Positions 1-8,299 of a stretch of DNA of 21,077 nt are shown here, one piece after another. The notes under the pieces are model-generated. The model saw nothing but the letters and a program-made list of their open reading frames with translations. It did no database searches and was not told the DNA's origin. Source of the DNA: an uncultured Opitutales bacterium (GTDB lineage: Bacteria > Verrucomicrobiota > Verrucomicrobiia > Opitutales > Intestinicryptomonadaceae); NCBI GenBank assembly GCA_900552245.1, contig URYY01000019.1:1-21077 (forward strand). The letters run 5' to 3'. Made by a program: the position numbers and the translations under genes. Every line of letters starts with the position of its first letter. Within the stretch, counting starts at the first letter, position 1.

Positions 1-635
1 GCTTGGTGGTAGGGCTTGGCACCCGCAAATGCAGGCAGGAAGCTGTGGTGTATGTTTATTACGGGCGCTCCGCAATTCTTTAGAAAGTTCGGACTTAGAA
101 TCTGCATGTAGCGCGCCATTATAATTAGGTCTGCTCCGCACTCCTTAAGCACCTTAATCTGCTCTTCTTCCGCCTTTGCCTTATTTTCCTTCGTAACCGG
201 AATATAGTAGAACTTAAGCCCAAACATCTCGCTTAGCGAGCGCAGAGTCTCATGGTTTGAAATTACGCAGCTAATCTCGCAATTTAGCTCGCCCATTCTC
301 ACGCGCATTAAAATGTCAAAGAAGCAGTGCTCAAATTGCGAGACCATTATCGCGACTTTCGGGCGCTTGGTGCTTGTTGAAATTTTAAGCTCCATGTTAA
401 GCTCTCCCTCAGCTAGGTTCTTAAATAGCTCTATTTCGGTATCTACATCTCCCGCCGGAATCCACTCAACCCGCTGGAAGAACACGCCGCCTTCGTTATC
501 GTGGTGCTGGTCGGCGTGCAGAATATTCCCACCCCTTGCGTAAATCCAACCCGAGACTCTAGCTACTATACCCGCTCTATCCGGGCCGTGCATAAGGGCT
601 ATTATTTTTACAGGTTCGTCTGTTTTTAAATCCAT
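1..635 (-). CDS. purU: Formyltetrahydrofolate deformylase PurU (3' end outside window)
   Basis: This enzyme hydrolyses 10-formyltetrahydrofolate to tetrahydrofolate and formate, balancing one-carbon pools and feeding formate to purine synthesis. Reading from the ATG at 633-635, 211 residues are visible. An N-terminal ACT-type regulatory domain (about residues 1-80) opens with MDLKTDEPVKIIALMHGPDR and continues with GGNILHADQHHD. A formyltransferase-fold domain follows, reaching NIHHSFLPAF and GAKPYHQ, which carries the catalytic Asn-x-His of the family. About 70 C-terminal residues, including the catalytic Asp, lie beyond position 1. The start has a good ribosome binding site (AGGAAG, 7 nt upstream on the minus strand). 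The ACT domain separates it from the purine enzyme PurN and from Fmt. It lies downstream of dapL on the same strand with a hairpin between them, so co-transcription is uncertain. Confidence 0.93.
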   Translation of the reverse strand, partial: MDLKTDEPVKIIALMHGPDRAGIVARVSGWIYARGGNILHADQHHDNEGGVFFQRVEWIPAGDVDTEIELFKNLAEGELNMELKISTSTKRPKVAIMVSQFEHCFFDILMRVRMGELNCEISCVISNHETLRSLSEMFGLKFYYIPVTKENKAKAEEEQIKVLKECGADLIIMARYMQILSPNFLKNCGAPVINIHHSFLPAFAGAKPYHQ

Positions 636-664
636 AAAGCTTCCTATATTTTTTTATCTAAAAC

Positions 665-695
665 GCGGGTGCGGGCTACTTTTGCCCGAACCCGC
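665..695 (-). terminator. Hairpin downstream of dapL, probable terminator
   Basis: Twelve-base arms 665-676 and 684-695 pair with one mismatch around a 7-nt loop (GC-rich arms GCGGGTGCGGGC and GCCCGAACCCGC). On the minus strand the stem is followed by GTTTTAG, a short U-tract. It lies 27 nt after the dapL stop and 30 nt before the purU start. It probably ends or attenuates dapL transcription. The short T run keeps confidence moderate. Confidence 0.55.
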
Positions 696-721
696 AGCTT
701 GCGTTTTGCAAAAGCCTAAAG

Positions 722-1966
722 CTAGAACTCAAACTTGCAAGTGCCTATGCGGCGCTTGATTTCCTCTATAACCTTCTTTTCGTCCTCCTTGGTAGGCGCT
801 ACAAATGTGACGGAGAACCTCACAAAGGGCCCGGCGTCGTCCCAAGGAACTGTGGAGATTAGGTGTTCGGAGATTAGCCACTGAGAGAAGTCCTCGCCAG
901 TCTTAAACTCTATGCGCTCGCCGCTCGGAAGTGTCGCGGCCTTCGGAGCTCTCGCGTACAAGAAGAAACCGGCCTTTGGCTTTTTCATGGTAAAGCCGGA
1001 GGCGTTTAGAGCCTCAACTAGCATATCCATGCGGCGCGAGTACTTGTTTGCGATATCGCGCGTAATAGATGGGTCTGCCATGGCTTCAATCGCTGCCTTT
1101 TGGATTGCGAGAAACTGCCCCGAGTCCGTATTGTCCTTAACGTCGCCGTAGGCCTTTACAATCAGCGGATTCCCGCAGACCCAGCCTATGCGCCAGCCCG
1201 TCATATTGTGGCTCTTTGAAAGCGAGTGCATTTCTACCGCAACGTCTTTTGCGCCCTCGACTTTCAGTATGGAAAGCGGCTCTTCGTCAAAGGTAAGTGA
1301 TGCGTAGGCCGCGTCGCTTACTACTATTATATTGTGCTTCTTTGCAAAGTTCACAAGCTCTTTAAAGAATTCCAGTGTGGCGCTTGCGCCTGTCGGATTA
1401 TTCGGGTAATTTACAACGATAATCTTTGTGCGCTTTAGAATGTCTTCAGGTATTTCCTTCAAATCGGGCAGGAAGTTGTTTTCGGCGCGCAACTGCAAGT
1501 TGTAAACTTCGCCGCCGTAGTACTTTGCGTGGGTTCCAAATACGGGGTAGCCTGGAACTGTCATAATAACGACGTCGCCCTTGTTTATAAATGCCGCCGG
1601 CAGTATGCTGGCTGCCGCCTTTGAGCCTATAGAGTGCAGAACCTCAGTTTCCGGGTCTAGATCCACCCCAAACAGCTTTTTCATATACTGAGCCGCTGCT
1701 ACTTTAAACTCCGAGCAGCCGTTATCTGCATAGCCGCGGTTCTCAAGCTTCTGGGCCTCGCGCGCGAGGGCTTCAATGACTTGCGGGAAGGCCTTGTCAT
1801 CGGGCTCGCCAACACCCATATCTATCAGAGCCACATCGGGCTTCGCCTTGCTTGCGGCGCGCTTTGCCCTCTTAATCTTCTCAAACTTGTAGATTTCGGT
1901 GCTCTTGCCGTAGTTTACCCCGCCGATTCTATCGGCGAACAGATTTTGTATGTATGAATCGCTCAT
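722..1966 (-). CDS. dapL: LL-diaminopimelate aminotransferase DapL
   Basis: DapL is a PLP-dependent class I/II aminotransferase. It converts tetrahydrodipicolinate directly to LL-diaminopimelate with glutamate as donor, bypassing the succinyl or acetyl steps of lysine and peptidoglycan synthesis. The protein is 414 aa, the usual length. Visible motifs are GVGEPDDKAF near residue 51, the NYPNNPTGA turn near 186, SDAAYASL near 217, and SLSKSHNMTGWRIGW with PLP-binding Lys251. The C-terminus has VRFSVTF, the substrate-carboxylate Arg region. The N-terminus (NLFADRIGGVNYGKSTEIYK) resembles the form I associate with Verrucomicrobiota. The ATG at 1964-1966 has no clear ribosome binding site. It is divergent from panC across 81 bp. 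A different broad aminotransferase is possible but less likely given the N-terminus. Confidence 0.9.
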   Translation of the reverse strand: MSDSYIQNLFADRIGGVNYGKSTEIYKFEKIKRAKRAASKAKPDVALIDMGVGEPDDKAFPQVIEALAREAQKLENRGYADNGCSEFKVAAAQYMKKLFGVDLDPETEVLHSIGSKAAASILPAAFINKGDVVIMTVPGYPVFGTHAKYYGGEVYNLQLRAENNFLPDLKEIPEDILKRTKIIVVNYPNNPTGASATLEFFKELVNFAKKHNIIVVSDAAYASLTFDEEPLSILKVEGAKDVAVEMHSLSKSHNMTGWRIGWVCGNPLIVKAYGDVKDNTDSGQFLAIQKAAIEAMADPSITRDIANKYSRRMDMLVEALNASGFTMKKPKAGFFLYARAPKAATLPSGERIEFKTGEDFSQWLISEHLISTVPWDDAGPFVRFSVTFVAPTKEDEKKVIEEIKRRIGTCKFEF

Positions 1967-1999
1967 TGCTTTTGTTTTGATTGATTTTTTTAAAAGAAA

Positions 2000-2028
2000 T
2001 TGACAGTGTGTAGGTAATAAGGGATAAA
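2000..2028 (+). promoter_or_regulatory. Sigma70-like promoter of panC
   Basis: A perfect -35 TTGACA (2000-2005) is followed after 17 bp by GATAAA (2023-2028), a fair -10. A transcript starting near 2035 would have a leader of about 13 nt, containing AAGGAAAA just before the panC ATG at 2048. On the opposite strand TATAAT (2033-2028) could serve dapL, but no good -35 goes with it. Confidence 0.5.
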
Positions 2029-2047
2029 TTATATAAAAGGAAAATCA

Positions 2048-2882
2048 ATGAAAATAATACAATCTCCCGCCGAGATGTCGGATTTTTGTGAGTCTTTGCG
2101 AAAAGAGGGCAAGACTATTGCCCTTGTTCCCACTATGGGAGCGCTTCACGAGGGGCATATGAGCTTGATAGACACAGCCCTTAGGAATGCCGATGTCTGC
2201 GTTGTTTCCATTTTTGTAAATCCCACCCAGTTTGGCCCGAATGAGGACTTTCAGGCCTATCCCCGGCAGCTTGAGGCCGATGCAAAGGCCTGCGAAGAGC
2301 GCGGAGTAAGCGCTGTGTTTGCCCCTACAACTGGCGATATTTACGCAAAGGACGCCTCCACTTACGTCGTCGAGGAGCAAATTAGCTCAAACTTGTGCGG
2401 GAAGTCGCGCCCAACGCACTTTAGGGGGGTGACGACCGTAGTTACTATCCTCTTTAACATAGTGCGTCCGGACTTCGCAGTGTTTGGCGAAAAGGACGCC
2501 CAGCAGGTGTCTGTAATAGAGCGCATGGTTCGCGATTCCCGTAAAGATTGTGCGCGCTCCTCTTGTAAGAGCCGCAAACGGCCTTGCGGTAAGCTCGCGC
2601 AACAAGTACTTGCACGGCTCGCAAATAGATGCGGCCCTCAAGTTAAACCAGGCTCTTTTAGTGGGCAAGCAGATGTTCCAAAACGGGTGCACGAATTTGC
2701 ACAGAATTAAGGGCGAGATTGTAAACCAGCTCTCAAAATCCTCGCGCGTGCGGGTAATCTACGTGGAGATGGTTGACGCAAAGACTTCGCTGCCTGTCGA
2801 TGAGATTGTCGAGGGGCAGACGAGAGTTGCTGTGGCAGTCTGGATTGACCAGACGAGGCTCATAGACAATATGATACTTTAA
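2048..2882 (+). pseudogene. panC: Pantoate--beta-alanine ligase PanC, frame broken by a deletion of about 8 nt
   Basis: PanC joins pantoate and beta-alanine with ATP to form pantothenate, the coenzyme A precursor. The first frame (from ATG 2048) carries VPTMGALHEGHMSLI, IFVNPTQFGPNEDF and FGEKDAQQVSVIERMV. The second frame (to TAA 2880-2882) carries VKIVRAPLVRAANGLAVSSR and ends in WIDQTRLIDNMIL. They meet at 2525-2543: ATG GTT CGC, then one extra G, then ATT CCC GTA. Homologues have three more residues between MVR and the IPVKIV-like segment, so 9 nt are replaced by 1, a net loss of 8. Restoring 8 nt gives 280 aa, the family length. The two pieces read as 2048-2710 and about 2550-2882. The unbroken conservation of both halves suggests a recent mutation or an assembly error. 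The start has a ribosome binding site (AAGGAAAA) and its own promoter. Confidence 0.9.
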
Positions 2883-2889
2883 CCTATGT

Positions 2890-2922
2890 GCGGCGCATTC
2901 ATTGCGCCGCTTATGTTTTTTT
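2890..2922 (+). terminator. Hairpin with T-run between panC and nadB
   Basis: Perfect 8-bp arms GCGGCGCA (2890-2897) and TGCGCCGC (2903-2910) enclose the loop TTCAT. They are followed by TTATG and seven T (2916-2922). It begins 8 nt after the panC stop. The T-run ends only 5 nt before the nadB ATG, so there is no room for a promoter between them. It may be a leaky terminator or an attenuator that sets nadB level. Confidence 0.65.
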
Positions 2923-2927
2923 GAAAG

Positions 2928-4535
2928 ATGAATGACAAATACGATATAGTGGTTGTAGGAAGCGGAATTGCGGGCCTTAGCTTTGCCATAAAGAGCGCTA
3001 GGCTCGGGCACAAAGTGGCAATAGTCACTAAAAAGAAGAGCTCCGAGACGAATACAAATCACGCGCAGGGCGGAATCGCAAGCGTAACAAGCGGCTTGGA
3101 CGATTTTGAATCGCACGTAAAAGACACTCTAATAGCTGGCGACGGTCTGTGTCACGAGGATGTCGTGAGAGCAATAGTAACTGCCGGTCCCGCCCAGATA
3201 AAGTCTCTCATCGAGGAGGGTGTAAACTTCTCAAAAGAGGCCGACGGAAGCCCCGCCTTGGGCAGGGAGGGCGGCCACAGCCAGCGCAGGATTCTGCACG
3301 TTAAGGATTTCACTGGCAGGGCAATAGAGGAGGCTCTTTTAAAGTACATAAAGGATTGCCCGAATATAACAATGCTTGAGCACCACTTTGCAATAGACTT
3401 GATAACTGAGTCTAAAAATGGTGTTTGGAGGGGTTCTGAGGAAAATAGGGTAGTTGGGCTTTACGTATTAGACACATCTGCCGGAAAGGTTGTAACATTT
3501 AAGACTAATGCCGTCATGCTCTCGACAGGTGGAAGCGGCAGGGTGTACCTCTACACTACAAATCCGGACATCGCAACCGGCGATGGAATAGCGATGGCTT
3601 ACAGGGCGGGCGCGGAAGTTGCAAACCTCGAATTTATACAGTTTCACCCCACCGCCTTGTATTCAAATGAAAACGAGCGTTTCTTAATTTCGGAGGCCGT
3701 TAGGGGCGAGGGAGCGGTCTTGAGAAATTCCAAGGGCGAGGCCTTCATGAAAAACTACGATCCTCGCGCCGACTTGGCGCCGCGAGACATAGTTGCAAGG
3801 GCGATTGACCAAGAGATGAAAAAGCTTGGAACTTCGCACGTGTGGCTAGACATCACAAAATTTTCGGCAGAGCACTTAAAAGACAGATTTCCGCAAATCT
3901 ATGAGCACTGCTACGAGCGCGGCATAGACATTTCAAAAGACTGGATGCCGGTTGTTCCCGCCGCCCACTATCAGTGTGGCGGAGTCAAGACCGACGTAAA
4001 CGGCGCAACCTCCCTTCAGGGGCTCTACGCTTGCGGAGAAGTTGCATGCACAGGGCTTCACGGCGCAAACAGACTTGCGAGCAACTCGCTTTTGGAGGCC
4101 GTGGTAATCGCCGACAACGCCTCTAAGGCGGTCGATAAATACTTAAATGAAAGCGAATTTAAAAGCGACGTCCACATACCGCTTTGGCGCGACGGCAACG
4201 TGCGCGATCCGGACGAGCGCGTAGTTTTAAAGCATAATAATGAGGAGCTTGCGCGCACCATGTGGGACTATGTTGGCATTGTTCGCACAAATAAGCGCCT
4301 TGAAAGGGCTCTAAGCCGCGTAAATAACCTATATCGCGAGATAGACGAATACTACTGGGACTTCAGGGTGGAGCCCGACTTGCTTGAGCTTCGCAATAAG
4401 GTCTTGGTAGCAATGCTAATCATACGCTCTGCCATGATGCGCAAGGAGAGCCGCGGCCTACACTACTCCCTAGATTACCCATTTAAGAGCGATAAAATTC
4501 AAGATACAGTTTTGCGCCGCAGCTTTTTTCCCTAA
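2928..4535 (+). CDS. nadB: L-aspartate oxidase NadB
   Basis: NadB is a FAD flavoenzyme that oxidises L-aspartate to iminoaspartate, the first step of de novo NAD synthesis. NadA normally takes the product on, and no nadA is present in this window. The protein is 535 aa, full length. The Rossmann FAD motif VVVGSGIAGL is at residues 8-17. Other family motifs are TNHAQGGIA (43-51), IQFHPTAL with His240, PRDIVARAID with Arg286, AAHYQCGGV with His347, and GANRLASNSLLE with Arg382. This is the complete pattern of active-site residues for the family, which also separates it from succinate dehydrogenase SdhA by length and by the C-terminal helical domain (RALSRVNNL to SLDYPF). The ATG at 2928 has only a weak GAAAG upstream. 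The apt gene follows after 19 nt, probably in the same transcript. Confidence 0.95.
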   Translation: MNDKYDIVVVGSGIAGLSFAIKSARLGHKVAIVTKKKSSETNTNHAQGGIASVTSGLDDFESHVKDTLIAGDGLCHEDVVRAIVTAGPAQIKSLIEEGVNFSKEADGSPALGREGGHSQRRILHVKDFTGRAIEEALLKYIKDCPNITMLEHHFAIDLITESKNGVWRGSEENRVVGLYVLDTSAGKVVTFKTNAVMLSTGGSGRVYLYTTNPDIATGDGIAMAYRAGAEVANLEFIQFHPTALYSNENERFLISEAVRGEGAVLRNSKGEAFMKNYDPRADLAPRDIVARAIDQEMKKLGTSHVWLDITKFSAEHLKDRFPQIYEHCYERGIDISKDWMPVVPAAHYQCGGVKTDVNGATSLQGLYACGEVACTGLHGANRLASNSLLEAVVIADNASKAVDKYLNESEFKSDVHIPLWRDGNVRDPDERVVLKHNNEELARTMWDYVGIVRTNKRLERALSRVNNLYREIDEYYWDFRVEPDLLELRNKVLVAMLIIRSAMMRKESRGLHYSLDYPFKSDKIQDTVLRRSFFP

Positions 4536-4554
4536 TCATTAAGCCATTCTTTAA

Positions 4555-5067
4555 ATGAATCTAAACGACTACATAATAAGCGTAAAAGACTTCCCTCAAA
4601 AGGGTATAATTTTTAAGGATATCTCTCCAATATTTTTGGATGCAGGCGCGTTCTCGCAGCTGATAGACGAGCTTGCGGATATGCTTAAGCCCCTAAAGGC
4701 CACAAAGCTTGTTGCAGCTGAAGCCCGCGGCTTTATGTTGGGAACTCCGCTTGCAATAAAGCTTGGAATAGGTTTTGTGCCCGCCCGCAAGAAGGGGAAG
4801 CTGCCGCGCGAAACGGCGGAAGTCACCTATCCGCTGGAGTACGGCTCCGACACAATCTGCCTTCACAAGGAAGATATCGCAAAGGGCGACAGGGTAATTG
4901 TATTCGACGATATTTTGGCGACTGGCGGAACGGCGAAGGCCATGTGCGATTTAGTCGAGGGCTTGGGCGGAGAAGTCGAGGCCTGCGCCTTTTTAATGGA
5001 GCTTGGCTTTTTGAAGGGGCGCGACAAGCTGGGAGATCGCAAGGTGATATCTTACCTTATCGACTAA
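4555..5067 (+). CDS. apt: Adenine phosphoribosyltransferase
   Basis: Apt salvages adenine by joining it to PRPP to form AMP and pyrophosphate in the cytosol. The protein is 170 aa, the standard length. The N-terminus DFPQKGIIFKDISPI (12-26) is characteristic of Apt rather than of xanthine or hypoxanthine enzymes. EARGFMLG (56-63) forms part of the base site. FVPARKKGKLPRET is the flexible loop. VIVFDDILATGGTAKA (114-129) is the PRPP-binding signature. It lies 19 nt after nadB with no promoter seen between, and a strong terminator follows, so nadB-apt is probably one unit. Upstream of the ATG is TTCTTTAA, with no Shine-Dalgarno sequence. Confidence 0.96.
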   Translation: MNLNDYIISVKDFPQKGIIFKDISPIFLDAGAFSQLIDELADMLKPLKATKLVAAEARGFMLGTPLAIKLGIGFVPARKKGKLPRETAEVTYPLEYGSDTICLHKEDIAKGDRVIVFDDILATGGTAKAMCDLVEGLGGEVEACAFLMELGFLKGRDKLGDRKVISYLID

Positions 5068-5087
5068 ATTTTATCTAACTATTTAAT

Positions 5088-5122
5088 ACGGGCGCTTCAT
5101 ATATCGAGGCGCCCGTTTTTTT
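5088..5122 (+). terminator. Rho-independent terminator of nadB-apt
   Basis: Perfect arms ACGGGCGC (5088-5095) and GCGCCCGT (5109-5116) form the stem, extended inward by TTC/GAG pairing, and a run of seven T follows (5116-5122). It is 20 nt after the apt stop. The opposite strand lacks a U-tract after the stem, so it serves the plus strand. Confidence 0.88.
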
Positions 5123-5182
5123 GCTTTTGTGGAAATTCTTAGATTTTGATTCCCGAAATTTTCTCCTTAATCTGCTTTTTGC

Positions 5183-5371
5183 TTAAAGAGTTGATAAGTT
5201 TGCAAAAATGCGTTTGTTAACTTCTCTGCGGGCGCTGAAATACAGGAGGCGTAGCAAGATTTTGCTTTGATCTTTATGTTCGACCGCACATAGCGTCTCT
5301 GCCTCGCTTAAGATTTCGCGCAGCTTGCAAAAAAATTGCAGATTAAGTGGCCTAGAGCCTTTAAATTTTAT
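5183..5371 (-). other. Open frame of 62 codons directly after the gcvP stop, in the same frame
   Basis: The stretch between the apt terminator and gcvP holds no complete gene. On the minus strand, however, the gcvP frame stays open after its TGA (5372-5374) for 62 more codons, to TAA at 5183-5185. The distal part (for example REILSEAETLCAVEH and ILLRLLYFSARREVNKR) has the charged and hydrophobic rhythm of a helical protein. There is no ATG, GTG or TTG start in this frame. It could be the remnant of a longer tail, a decayed gene or chance. No product is claimed. The remaining bases 5123-5182 show nothing. Confidence 0.25.
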
Positions 5372-8299
5372 TCAAAGTTTCTCAAGTTCTGAGATGGAAA
5401 GATTTAAAAATTCACAGGCTCTCATTTTTAGCTTTGGAATTTCCGGCAGCTTTTCAAGCCTTTCGGAGAGTATGGGGTTTCTGTTTGCGGCGGTTTCATC
5501 TATGCGCGAAATCGGCATAAAGCGCGGGGAAGCTGCAATTTTTTCGGGGGCTTTTTGAATTTTATTTTTTATGGAATTTACGGCGTCTTTAAACCTGTCT
5601 AGCTCCGCCTTTGTGTAGCTTTCCGTAGGCTCTATCATAAGGCCGAAAACTTCTGGGAATGACACTGTGGGCGCGTGGAAGCCGTAGTCCAAAAAGGCCT
5701 TGCCTATGCGCGAAATCGCAAGCTGCCGCGGAACGCCCGCGCCTTCGAGAGCCGTGAAATCTTCATCGCTTAATGTTAAAATAAATTCGTGCATGCGCGG
5801 TTGGTTCTCACAGGCCTTAGGCAAGGTAGGCCAGTTCCTCTTAAGTTCTTTAAAGAGATAGCGCGAAGCCAAAACTGCAGTTTGCGACATCTCCTTTACG
5901 CCCTCCGAACCCAGCCTTGAAATGTAGCTTAGCGCACGTACCTTGTGCGGGAAATTTCCAAAAAATGCGTGCATAGAGCCTATGGACTTTCGGGGAAGTT
6001 CAAGCTTAAACTCTCCGCCTTCATTTTTAACGATGTATTGCGGAATGTAATCCTTGAGCTTTTCGACAACCGCCACAAATGCGTCTCCGGGGCCGCCTCC
6101 GCCGTGCGATATGGACCAGGTCTTGTGCAGGTTATTGTGTACGGCGTCAACGCCCATTTTCTTTAAATCGACTTGTCCGGCTATGGCGTTAAAATTCGCG
6201 CCGTCCATAAAGACCAGCCCGCCCGCTTCGTGGACTAAGTCCGCAATCTCCCTAAAGCGCGTCTCAAAAATTCCCGAGGTGTTCGGGTTTGTAATCATAA
6301 TTGCGGCAATTCTTCCCTTAAAAAGCGCCAGCTTTTCCTTTAAGTCGGAAATGGAAAGCGTGCCGTCTTTGTCGGTAGATATTCTAACTATGTTTGTAAA
6401 GCCCGCCATAGCGGCGCTTGCAAAGTTTGTGCCGTGGGCGCTTTGCGGAATTAAGATAGTGTCGCGCAATTCGGGCGAGTTGTCGCGCTGGTAGGCCTGT
6501 ATCATCTTTAGCGCGCATAGCTCGCCCTGCGCGCCCGCAACGGGTTGGCAGGCCACGGCGTCTAGAGATGTTATTTTCTTTATAAGCTCCTGAAAGCGCC
6601 AGAGAATTTCAAGAGAGCCTTGAATGTCGCCTTCGGGCGCTTGCGGGTGACCTAGCTCAAAGCCCTCGAGCGCGGCGAGCTCGTCGTTTAGAAGGGGGTT
6701 ATACTTCATCGTGCAAGAGCCCAGCGGATAGCAGGCGTAGTCGGGCGATATGTTAAGCTCTCCCAATTTTTTGTAGTAGTCCAAAATCTCTTCGCTTTTA
6801 AATTTTGGAATATTGGGGCATGACGCGCGGGTGAAATTTTGCGGAATTGCAGGGGCCTTCTTGCAGCTCTGGCGCGATGGCAGTTTTTTGTCCGCAAAGC
6901 CTTTTAGAAATTCGCAGACAGTTTCTATTTGTGCTTGAGAATTTTTGTCGCTTAAGGAAATTTTTAAAAGCTCTCCGCCTATTCCGCATCTGCCGCTTGC
7001 GTTTACTCCTATGTGGATTTTATTTTCCGAAGCTTTTTTTATAATCTCTTCAACTTTTGCGGGGCAGGAAATCGTAAATTCATTAAAGAAGGGGGAGTTG
7101 CCAAAAGGGTAGGAAAAGCCGGGGATAGCGCAAATTTTTTCAAAGGCAATCTCGGCGAGAAGGCGCGCCTTTTTTGCGGCCTCTTCAAGCCCCGAATCGG
7201 ATTTTTCAAGAAGGCAGGCCCCTGCGAGAGTCGCCATAAAGGCCTCGTTTGAGCAGATGTTGGAGGTGGCCTTTTCAAAGCGTATGTGCTGCTCTCGCGT
7301 GGATAAAACCATCGCAAAGCAGTCCTTAGAATTTAAGTCTTTCGCCCTTCCCACAAATCTGCCGGGCGCTTGTCTTACGTCGTTTTTATGCTCTAAATTG
7401 TGGCGGATTGCAAATATGCCAAGCCCCAAACCGCCTAGGTTTGGGCGGCTATACAGGTGGCGAGCTTCACCCACAGCAATGTCCGCTCCGCTTTCTCCGT
7501 ACATTGCGGGCTCTTTTAGAGCTTTTGGCGCAAGCAACATCGGGTCTATTATCGCTATGCTCTTTAAATTGTTGCGCTTTGCAAAATCCGCGAGCATATC
7601 GCAGTCTTCAATTATTCCAAAGGCGTTTATTTGCGGAAATGCAAGGCAGGCGGCGTCGGGATTTTCGCGGAGGCTTTGCCTCAAACTTTCCTCGCTTGTT
7701 CTGCCAGAGGGGGTGTCCATCGGAACTTCCACAATTTCAATTCCCGCGTCTTTTGCAAGTGTTCGGACGACTTTTAAGTAGCTTGGCAAAATCGAGCCGC
7801 AGACTAAGGCCTTAGATTTCTTCGCAAGTCTAAGCGCGCAGGCTATGGCCTCATAAAGGGCTGTAGCTCCGTCGTAGAGCGAGCAGTTTACGGCTTCAAA
7901 GCCCATTAGTTGCGCCATCAAGCACTGGTAAATCCAGTGCGAAATTAGCGTCCCTTGGCTTCGCTCCGGCTGGTATGGCGTGTAGGCGGTGCTCAGCCCC
8001 CTTATTTTTGAAATTTCTGAAGTAAGCTTTGAAACTTGCCAATCGCCCGCGCCGTCCCCCAAAAGTGAAATTTTAGGCAAATTGTTTTTCCTTGCAACTT
8101 CCCCTATTAACTTGCGCGTATCTTCTTCCGAAAGGGGCTCAAATTCGGGAATGTCAGCCCTTATATCTTGCGGAATGTGGCTAAATAACTCGCCTCCGCT
8201 CTTTAGCCCCAAAGTTTCGAGCATCTGAGCCTTTTCATCATCGCTTAGGGGAATGTAAAATTTGGCGTTTTCGCGCAGATTGCAAAATTTGTCGCTCAT
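5372..8299 (-). CDS. gcvP: Glycine decarboxylase (P protein), single chain
   Basis: This PLP enzyme of the glycine cleavage system decarboxylates glycine and passes the aminomethyl group to lipoyl-GcvH. The chain is 975 aa. The first half (about 1-475) resembles the GcvPA subunit: TAYTPYQPERSQGTL (104-118), SLYDGATALYEA (140-151), TREQHIRFEKATSNIC (334-349). The second half (about 490-945) resembles GcvPB: SCTMKYNPLLND (528-539), QPVAGAQGEL (585-594), NPNTSGIFE (671-679), and HNNLHKTWSISHGGGGPGD with PLP-binding Lys726. The arrangement reads as the two-subunit form fused into one chain. After the usual end (ISRIDETAANRNPIL) there is an extra tail of about 31 residues. The ATG at 8297-8299 has no clear ribosome binding site. 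No gcvT, gcvH or lpd is in the window. The upstream neighbour is an FAD amine oxidoreductase on the same strand, 181 bp away. Confidence 0.94.
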   Translation of the reverse strand: MSDKFCNLRENAKFYIPLSDDEKAQMLETLGLKSGGELFSHIPQDIRADIPEFEPLSEEDTRKLIGEVARKNNLPKISLLGDGAGDWQVSKLTSEISKIRGLSTAYTPYQPERSQGTLISHWIYQCLMAQLMGFEAVNCSLYDGATALYEAIACALRLAKKSKALVCGSILPSYLKVVRTLAKDAGIEIVEVPMDTPSGRTSEESLRQSLRENPDAACLAFPQINAFGIIEDCDMLADFAKRNNLKSIAIIDPMLLAPKALKEPAMYGESGADIAVGEARHLYSRPNLGGLGLGIFAIRHNLEHKNDVRQAPGRFVGRAKDLNSKDCFAMVLSTREQHIRFEKATSNICSNEAFMATLAGACLLEKSDSGLEEAAKKARLLAEIAFEKICAIPGFSYPFGNSPFFNEFTISCPAKVEEIIKKASENKIHIGVNASGRCGIGGELLKISLSDKNSQAQIETVCEFLKGFADKKLPSRQSCKKAPAIPQNFTRASCPNIPKFKSEEILDYYKKLGELNISPDYACYPLGSCTMKYNPLLNDELAALEGFELGHPQAPEGDIQGSLEILWRFQELIKKITSLDAVACQPVAGAQGELCALKMIQAYQRDNSPELRDTILIPQSAHGTNFASAAMAGFTNIVRISTDKDGTLSISDLKEKLALFKGRIAAIMITNPNTSGIFETRFREIADLVHEAGGLVFMDGANFNAIAGQVDLKKMGVDAVHNNLHKTWSISHGGGGPGDAFVAVVEKLKDYIPQYIVKNEGGEFKLELPRKSIGSMHAFFGNFPHKVRALSYISRLGSEGVKEMSQTAVLASRYLFKELKRNWPTLPKACENQPRMHEFILTLSDEDFTALEGAGVPRQLAISRIGKAFLDYGFHAPTVSFPEVFGLMIEPTESYTKAELDRFKDAVNSIKNKIQKAPEKIAASPRFMPISRIDETAANRNPILSERLEKLPEIPKLKMRACEFLNLSISELEKL

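Noticed and set aside
2045..2380. 111-codon minus-strand open frame over panC
   Set aside because: It lies wholly antisense to a conserved panC frame and has no ribosome binding site or recognisable motif.
2733..3116. 127-codon minus-strand open frame across the panC-nadB boundary
   Set aside because: It is antisense to two clear genes and crosses the hairpin. Its composition looks like a shadow.
5372..5374. UGA recoding in this organism
   Set aside because: Other genes use TAA, TAG and TGA in the ordinary way and full-length families end where expected, so a changed code is not supported.
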